Assembly (NCBI GenBank): GCA_947311845.1
Contig: CAMZMU010000034.1
Span: 85,604,325-85,668,324 of the forward strand
DNA length: 64,000 nt
Reading direction: 5' to 3'
From: Poa pratensis
Taxonomy: Eukaryota; Streptophyta; Magnoliopsida; Poales; Poaceae
A program made the translations under genes and the position numbers. The notes below the pieces were generated by a model. It saw nothing but the letters and a program-made list of their open reading frames with translations, did not search any database and had not been told where the DNA came from. Of the stretch, positions 56,845 through 64,000 are shown in pieces (positions within the stretch are counted from its first letter, which is position 1; the number at the start of each line of letters is the position of its first letter).

Positions 56845-57520
56845 AACTACTCTCATGCTACTCAAATACTTATTGATAATAGTATCATATCAACCCTCTT
56901 AACCCTTGTGTATGTGTATATATGTGGGTAGTTTATGTGTGGTATGTGTAATATGTGTAGTTTATGTGTGGTATGTGTATATATGTGTTTTTAAAATTCA
57001 AAAACTTTAGAAGGAAGTTCAAAAAATCCAAAAAAATTCAAAAAATCAAGAAAATAAAAAAAAATCAAAAAATCCAGAAAACTTCAAAAAAACCCAAAAA
57101 TTCAACAAATCCAAAAATATATATTTTTGATTTTTTTGATTTTTTTTTATTTTGTAGAAAAAATCTTCTTTTTGAAATAATTTTTTTCTTTTTGGTATTT
57201 GGAGGATCTGAGAGAAGTTCACCGGGTAAACCCGGGTAAACCTAACTATATCTCAAAGGATTTTATTTATTGAAGATTTTATCATTTTCTTTTCTTGTTT
57301 GCAAAACTGAAAAGGCGATCCACGGGGGGGGGGGGGGGTGTGATCTGATTTCAAAAATAAATTATGTGGCGCATAGGGCCTGGTGCGCCACAGAAGTTCT
57401 AATTTCTGTGGGATGCGCCACAGAAAGGTCAAATTCTGTGGCGCATCTGGCCCATGCGCCACAGAAAAGTCACCAGATGGATGCAATCCAAACATTGGCG
57501 GTGGGCCCCACCTTATTTTT

Positions 57521-57623
57521 GTGGCGCACCTAAGCTGGTGCGCCATAGAAAGTTTCACATTCTGTGGCGCATGGGACCACAGAATGTGAAACTTTCTATG
57601 GCGCACCAGCTTAGGTGCACCAC
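57521..57623. repeat. Hairpin with 47-bp arms and 9-base loop
   Basis: Arm 57521-57567 and arm 57577-57623 are inverted copies with a single mismatch (C at 57525 opposite T at 57619's partner), around the loop CGCATGGGA. Each arm carries the TGTGGCGCAC / TGGTGCGCCA subterminal motifs. Confidence 0.92.
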
Positions 57624-57701
57624 ATAATCTTTTTTTGTGGCGCACGGCTCAATGGTTTGCCACAAAATGTGGATCCATAGAAAGGCTATTTCCTAGTAGT
57701 G

Positions 57702-60049
57702 ATCCCGGTTTGCTCACATTTGCAATAAAAATGTTTTGATAAAGGCTTTGCAAGAACACATCAATTGCAATAAACATTCATGCCAAGAAACAACCTACAC
57801 AAGGTTGCTAGCTAGTAAAGTAGGCATGAGGTAGATACTTGTTACCGAGATAGCATTGGTGATGTAGAAGATAAGAGTTCACGATCATTCAAGCTTGGCT
57901 CCAATAAGCACATGGTGACACCACCTTCCTTGATATGAGACAAGCTTCCAATGCATCTCCAATGTACCTAAAACAAATTCAAGTACAAAATGGTTCCCAA
58001 ACTTATTGGGCCCAAAGTAGTTAGAGCAACTACAATACATAGGACAAACTCCACATAAATATGTGCTATTGATATGAAATTGAATTTCATGCACATCTTA
58101 GCCATTTAGATTTGATGGAGTTTATCCTATATATTGGATCAACAAAAGTAAGCATGCCATAAGATATACATAAAGTGAATATGCATGCACAAGACTTTCA
58201 AGAACCAAAGAGATACAATTTGGACAAAACACCAATTAAATCAAGAAAGCACACACAAGTGTGACAAGAAAATAATTGTCCAAATTATATCAAACCCAAA
58301 TCAACACATGATGAAGATACCACTTGAAAAGATACCAAATGAAAGAAGATATCAATTGAGAAAATACCATCAAGGAATAAATCAAACCCTCTACACTTCT
58401 CATGATGGCACAAAGTACCAAGACGAGAAATGTTTGTCTTCCAAAGAGACACGTCATCGGGATCAAAACCAATTGAAGACAACTAATGTTCAAAAGCATA
58501 TAGGATTGCTCCCCCAAGATATGTGCATTATTTATGATCTTGCATTTGAATACAAAATGCACATAAATGGGATCATCACTTTCCATACATATTATTCAAA
58601 CACTAGTCATGTTCAAGGAAAGCCATAGGATACAAAACCAATTTAAAGAATGACGTTCTACTCAATATAGGATAGCTTCCCCAAAATAGTGCATTATCTA
58701 AAGTATGACTTTGAATGAATGCACTCGAATGGGATCATTGCTTTTCCTAACTCAAGAAAGCATAAAACAAATTTGAGTAGAGCAACAAGGATCCAAAAGA
58801 TACAAGGAAGACAAGGAGTTAGATCACAAACAAATCCTTGGCAATAAAATAAGGCAATTCAAAGCAAGAGCCAAAATGAAGATGGTCTACAAATTCCACC
58901 ACAATTATGAGTATCACTTGTCATGGACAAGGAGTATATGGAGATATTCTCGGTGGTATATAGGAATGATATTGAAGACCTTCACAACAAATAAGCATAT
59001 GGCAAAGGATAGGAATTAAAAGCCATGCTTAGATAGATAGATATTCTTGATAGCTTCAATATTCACGCGATCATGCAAAGCAACTCCAAAGAGTAGCTTG
59101 AAGCAATCGGTTTCCCAAAAGATATATGAGAACATATTTGGGGAAAGCGCTACCAAGAACGTCCATCACAAACAAGATCCAAAGAATAGAGACAAAAGCA
59201 TTTAAGCAAATATGGAACTTGTTTGAGAAACATGCCACATAGGAATAAGATAATGAAGAATATCAATTCTAGGTGGCAATACCTCACATGTTCACATTTT
59301 CTAGGTTTGTAATATGCACAAGCTTATTACTCCCCCATAATGTGATAATCCAATTTTCTTAACAAGAGGCAAAAAACCAACTAGAGATAATTAATGGACA
59401 TTATAGAATTTGAATTTCTCATGAGAATGACATACCACATAGAGAATAGATATATCATCACTAAGTGGTATTCCTCATGTACACACATTTTTAGGATTGT
59501 GAAGTGCACGAAGCACATCACCCCCAAAATGGGATAGTCCATTAATCTCTCAAAAGAGAGCCAACAAGATAAGATATCAAATAAAAGCAATAAGGCTCAA
59601 CAAGTAAATGGTGTGCAAACCAACATACACATACTTGATTACTCAAGATAAGTAAGTAGAGAGCACAACACATACAAACACTAGCAAGGTACAAAACCTA
59701 ACACATGCAAGGGTGCAAGCAACTTTCAATGTATATATGATTAAATAAAAGTTACCGCAAGGAGGAACATTGGATATGAGATAGAACAATATAATCCAAA
59801 TGACTTGGCTTGAGAGAATATAATTGATGAAGATCCCTTAATTCTTCATGATGTAGCCAAGTCTCCAATGCCCTCCAACAACACCTATTGATCAAGTTTT
59901 AGCTTGTTGGTCCCCAACCAAGTTGGGTCCTAAGAGGTTAGTCACAATAGGCTTGGCAACCCAAATGGTGTTTCTTGACACCACTTTGAGTACCAACATA
60001 TTTGGCAAACACATTGCCAACCTTATCCTTCCGAAGAGAATAAACATCA
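57702..60049 (-). other. Non-coding internal region of the gag-only element, middle part
   Basis: Diverged repeats such as CCCCCAAGATATGTGCATTAT...GAATACAAAATGCACATAAATGGGATCAT (58505-58575) recur at 58675-58740 and, weaker, near 59340 and 59520. No frame with a known domain. The matching strand carries long T-rich frames that are not genes. Confidence 0.6.
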
Positions 60050-62321
60050 TCAATATAATGGGGTTGGATAAGGTACCATTAGTGCATGAAGAAGCAAAGT
60101 GGCCCTTCTCACGGCATATGTAGCAACATTGGCTTCCTCCTTTCTTCTTAGTTGGAATCTTGACTTGAGGAGAGGTAGCTTGATTCTTCTTGGGAAGAGG
60201 CCGTTCTTCACTTGAGTTTGAGCTTGAGGCCGCTTCCCTTGTTGCTTCTCACTAAGAGGCTTCTTCTTCAAAGGGCAAGATCTAACATGGTGCCCTTCAA
60301 CTTTGCACTTGAAGCAAACAATCTTGGCCGAATCTTTAGCTTGTTCTTGGCCCTTGTTCTTCTTGTTAGACTTGGACTTGTTCTTGTTATTGGAGTTGAA
60401 TCCAAGTCCACTCTTGTCATTGGGGCGTCTTTGAACACTCAACACATTGTCAAGTGTGGACTTCCCAACATGACGCTTTTCCAAGTCTTTCTTCAAAGAA
60501 GCGACTTGGGCCTTGAGCTCTTTTAATTCCTCTACATGGTTAGTATCAACAAAACACTAGAGGAAGTAGATGCTTCATTGTTAGAGCAACAAGGCATGGA
60601 AAGTAATTCATCACAAGATTTAGCAATAGTATGGATGTAGAATTACAAGGACTAGCACATGGCAATAAAGCATTTAGAGTAGAAGTAGTGCCATTGTCCA
60701 CATGAGGCTCACAAGATGTTACCTTTGTAGTGATAGCCTCATGAGCTAACTTTAGCTTCGCATGGGATGCTAGAAGATCCTCATTAGAGCTAGAGAGCTT
60801 TTCATGACTTTCTTCCAATTTCCCATACTTGCTAGTTAGCAACTCAAGTTGAGCCCTTAGCTCAACATTCTCCTTCAAAATAGATGCTTCACGAGAAATT
60901 GAGTTAGTAGCACAAGCATCATTATCATTAGAAATGGAAGAAGACAACTTGGCAAGCTCATCATTCAACCTAGCATTTTCCTCAATAATATTAGCATGAT
61001 CACATGAGAGTAGAGGAACTAGGCACATCATTTTTAGATATTGAGTTTGGAGTTGATCATGAGACTTGGTAAGGAGAGAGTGTTCACTTTCCAAAGCCTT
61101 ATGAGCTTTGTCAAGTCTCTCTATATCCTCAATAGTCTAGCATTGCCAACACCAAATTCAACTTTTTCCTTTTTAAGCACTTTATATTTAGCAATAGCAT
61201 GATCTCTTTCCTTAATGATTTTAGAAATATAGATCATTTGTTTCATCAAGAGATTCAAGTTTCTCCTCAAGAGACACTCGAAGCTCATGCTCTTCCTCAA
61301 GAGCATTTTCTAAGGATGCTTTTTCCATAGCATCCTCTCTTTCGATCCTTCCCTTTTCTTCAATGATTTCCTTGCACTTAATAGCATAAGTCAAAATTTC
61401 ACACAAATAAGAGCAAGCTTTACTACCTTTAGGGAGAGCACTAAAAACCATCTCACTCTTTCTTTTAAGAGTCAATATCATCCTCTTTTAATCCATAATA
61501 ATCCTCATCCTCATCATCACAAGATGTAGAGGGTTCCAAAGGTGAAGATCCTTTGAATCCCTAGCCATAAGGCAAAAGTGAGTGATGGACGATGAAGAAT
61601 TGCTTGAAGCACCATTGAGTCCATGTCTTGTTCCAACAAATGTTGGGTTTCCTCTACATTGTTAGCCACACAAGTACTAGAGGATATGGAAGCATTGTTT
61701 TCATGGCAACAAGACATAGAAAGCATATCATCATGAGATTTAGTTAAGCAACTAATACATGATATGCAAGGACTATCAACACTAGCATGTAGGACATTTG
61801 AAGTGCTAGAAGAGTTTAAGTCCAAAGATAGAACATTGCAATGAGATAGAGATGAAGTATAGTCAATAGAATATTCACCATCAACAAAGCAATTTCTATC
61901 ACCACTCACCATATCATTACCTTGTGACAAATCACATGTTGGTGAAGTGGAAGAAGTTGTGAGCTCATCACGCCGGAGGTGGAAGGAGAACAATCATCCT
62001 CAATAATGTTGGACACTTCATATTTATCTTGAAGCTTGGTCCAAAGCTCATGAGCGTTCCAAAAAGGCATGATTGATGCAAGAACTACATCGCTCAAAAC
62101 AAATGAGACCATTAGATACTTGAGTATCGAGATGAGAGTTTTTCTCATCCTCTAAAGATAATTCTTGGGAATCCTTTGGAGGAGAAAAACCCACATCTAC
62201 AATGCTCTCAATATAATTTGGACCCATGGCCCTAAAAAGATTAAGCATGCGAATTTTCCAAACATCATAATTTGTGCCATCGAATATAAAAGTGGGATCG
62301 TGCACTAATTCTCTAAACGAC
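60050..62321 (-). pseudogene. Copia-type gag gene, frameshifted
   Basis: Just after the primer site, the ATG at 62321 opens MSFRELVHDPTFIFDGTNYDVWKIRML, the start of copia-type gag proteins. Further pieces in changing frames are ASIMPFWNAHELWTKLQDKYE (to 61906), a Ser-rich linker (61993-61517), a coiled-coil region (61481-60546, LKENVELRAQLELLTSKYGKLEESHEKLSS) and a zinc knuckle (CFKCKVEGHHVRSC, near 60320). At least four frameshifts or stops separate them. Gag would package the RNA; no pol follows. Confidence 0.78.
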
Positions 62322-62357
62322 ATCTTTACTCTCAGCGGTAAAGCCCAAAAGAGAGAA

Positions 62358-62373
62358 CCTGGCTCTGATACCA
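62358..62373 (-). other. Primer-binding site, tRNA-Met type
   Basis: The minus strand reads TGGTATCAGAGCCAGG, two bases inside the LTR end at 62376. This matches the initiator-Met tRNA 3' end used by most plant copia elements. Confidence 0.9.
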
Positions 62374-62375
62374 AT

Positions 62376-64000
62376 TGAAAGGACGGATGTCGCCTAGAGG
62401 GGGGGTGAATAGGCGATTTAAAACTTTTCCGGTTTAGGCTTGATAATTGCGGAATAAACTGGTGTTTAAATTAACAAGCCAACAAGCTAAATATACTAGT
62501 GTCGCAGCAGTGGAACATGGGGTTCCCCTGATGCTACCAAAGTGGGTCCACCACCGGGCCCACCAAGAAGATGGACAAGGCAAGGAGTCAAGGTCGGCAG
62601 ATGAGTCTACTCATCTGCCCCAAGGAGACCCGACAAGTTCGACCACAATGCGCTGCAGCTAAGGAACAGGCGACCTTCCGGGGTCACCTGGTACCCGGAG
62701 AGGAAGGCGAAGTATCCACGGGTCCATGCGCCCGGCAGGCGGCCAGGTGCACCCCCGGTTCCTCCGTCCGTATCGCTGAAGGGATAAGACCGCCAGCTCG
62801 TCGGAAGCTGGTAGAAGACTTGCGCGCCAAGATGAAGGCCGGCCCTGATGACGTTGCCACGAGCGAAGTTGGTGGGGCGGGCAGGCTTTGTCCGTCTCAC
62901 CTTTTGCAAAGGCGGACGACCGCGCCACCCTCCGGAGAATGCTTGGAGGAGAAGGTGCCACGTCTCCTCCAAAGACCACCGAGGGGTTTTCCCGCCGAAA
63001 ACCCCTCACGCCCCTCGCGTGCCCATGTCGGATCCCCTTAGCCTATAAAAGGAGGACCATGGCACCGAAGAAGAACAAGTTGAAGCAGAGCTCAAGCAAG
63101 ACTAGGCTACGGTTCGGAGGGTAGAGAGAGAGGTGATCTCCCCAGGGCAGGATCTGCTCTTCGTCTACCTCTGGCTAGAATCCTGCCGGGTTCATCCCAG
63201 AACACCCTTGTACACCACTCCATGATGAACACTTCAATCCAGACATGCAGGAGTAGGGCTTTTAGCCTCCGGCGGCCTGAACCTGGGTAACTCCGTGTGT
63301 CTCTCTGCGTTGTTACCCGCGTGCCTTGACGAAGAACTTGACGGTTTTGCTCCCGGGTAAGGCGTCTTCCAGCCTCCTTCGCGCTCCGTGCCGAACCTAA
63401 AAAGGGGGTATCTCTTACCCGGTGTCCGTGATCCGAGACACGACAACTAGGTTCACCTAAGTGCACCAACAACTTATGCTAAGCAAGACAAGCAACAAGT
63501 GATAGCAATATATAATACTTCAAGCACGAAGGCTATCACAACGTAAAGTGCATAAGTAAAGTGAAGTAAAGTGCTCGGGTATAGAAATAACCGAGGCACC
63601 CGGAGACGACGATGTATTCCCGAGTTCCTCATTTTTAGGGGAGTACGTCTCGTTGGAGGGGTGTGAGTTTCAAACTCAAGACGCCACAAATTGCCTCACC
63701 CTATTCTCCGATGAACCTTGCCCAAAAGCTCGGTTCACCTTCCACTATTGATTTCCTTTTGGGCGAAAATCGAGTCCCTTACAACAATCTTGAGGCACAA
63801 CCCACAAAAGGATTGGGAGCTCCCAAGTGGCCACAAAAGGACTCAACCGCCACAAAAGGCGTCTAGGGTCCAACGACCCAAGAGTAACAAGCTCACGAAC
63901 TTTCACTTCCACGAGTCCTCGTGGAGACCACAAACCGATGCACAAAAGCAATGGCACGAACACAAGAAGTGCTCAAGTCCTTCACTCTCAAATCCCACCA
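62376..64000 (-). repeat. 5' LTR of the gag-only element, partial and interrupted
   Basis: 62376-62499 and 63451-64000 continue each other relative to 53121-53800 in the 3' LTR. The break is the solo LTR with a 5-bp duplication. Confidence 0.88.
62500..63445 (+). repeat. Solo LTR nested in the 5' LTR
   Basis: 946 bp with TGTCGCAGCAG and GACACGACA ends (5-bp inverted tips TGTCG/CGACA), flanked by ACTAG at 62495-62499 and 63446-63450. A TATA-like GCCTATAAAAGGAGG at 63040-63054 suits an LTR promoter on the plus strand. The interrupted host sequence is intact in the other LTR at about 53250. Superfamily is not decided; 5-bp duplication fits copia or gypsy. Confidence 0.9.

Larger units (their letters stand above)
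56434..57701. mobile_element. Non-autonomous CACTA element
   Basis: The 1268-bp insert begins CACTACCAGGGAAAGG and ends CTATTTCCTAGTAGTG, imperfect inverted ends of the CACTA type, with a 3-bp duplication ATC on each side (56431-56433 and 57702-57704). Subterminal TGTGGCGCAC / TGCGCCACAGAA motifs occur in both orientations at 56455-56605 and 57360-57660. The centre is A-rich with no transposase. It also contains a 5S-rRNA-like segment and a long hairpin, listed separately. Confidence 0.92.
53121..64000 (-). mobile_element. Large gag-only LTR retroelement (copia-type), 5' LTR beyond window
   Basis: On the minus strand: 5' LTR from beyond 64000 to 62376, tRNA-Met primer site (62373-62358), gag-like frames (62321-60050), a long non-coding stretch, purine tract AAAATGGGGGAGAT (55435-55422) and 3' LTR (55421-53121). 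LTRs begin TGAAAGTGCATGTG and end CCTTTCA. No protease, integrase or reverse transcriptase was found in 7 kb, so it depends on helper elements. It contains a CACTA insertion (56434-57701) and, in the 5' LTR, a solo LTR (62500-63445). Confidence 0.85.

Overview
The window looks like nuclear DNA of a grass of the wheat/barley tribe (Triticeae). Nested transposable elements fill most of it: LTR retrotransposons with tRNA-Asp and tRNA-Met primer sites, large CACTA elements with the GGTCCCGGTT subterminal repeat, a PIF/Harbinger element, a Mutator-like element, LINEs and MITEs. A few genes sit between them, including a small F-box cluster. The nad1 piece marks transferred mitochondrial DNA. Family names come from recognition of motifs, not from database searches.

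Layout. 1-2883: internally deleted Athila-type gypsy element on the minus strand, with a palindromic LTR at the left edge. 2884-7936: remains of a CACTA element (ORF1-type gene, 5' exon and minisatellite), cut by a second Athila-type element (4760-6856). 7937-17927: second CACTA element with a decayed TNP2 transposase gene on the minus strand, split by a young, deleted gypsy element (12745-16427) with 5-bp target duplications. 17928-18650: 3' end of a copia element. 18646-41405: region of local duplication with three F-box genes (23170, 35328, 39869), all on the plus strand with the same two-exon structure. Copies 1 and 2 are broken by different lesions; copy 3 is intact. Their surroundings carry a probable solo LTR, a Mutator-like element (21827-22768), a Harbinger deletion derivative (25668-27230) and two LINE insertions (29382-31890 and 38197-39469). 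44769-46151: intact intronless ATL-type RING-H2 ubiquitin-ligase gene on the minus strand. 49750-51718: old LINE relic. About 52850-53117: mitochondrial nad1 fragment. 53121-64000: large gag-only retroelement on the minus strand, its 5' LTR running past the window end. It holds a non-autonomous CACTA element (56434-57701) with a 5S-rRNA-like segment and a long hairpin, and a solo LTR (62500-63445).

Functional content. The two genes with clean open frames are F-box copy 3 and the ATL gene. Both would act in ubiquitin-dependent protein turnover, one as a substrate receptor for SCF ligases and the other as a membrane-anchored E3. That they lie close together is an observation; nothing shows they work together. 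All transposase and reverse-transcriptase genes except the 5'-truncated LINE ORF2 at 29401 carry stops, frameshifts or deletions.

No new system could be shown. The most unusual structures are the 5S-like segment and 47-bp hairpin in the CACTA element, the hairpins at 8821 and 9922, the LTR palindrome, and the duplication history of the F-box cluster.
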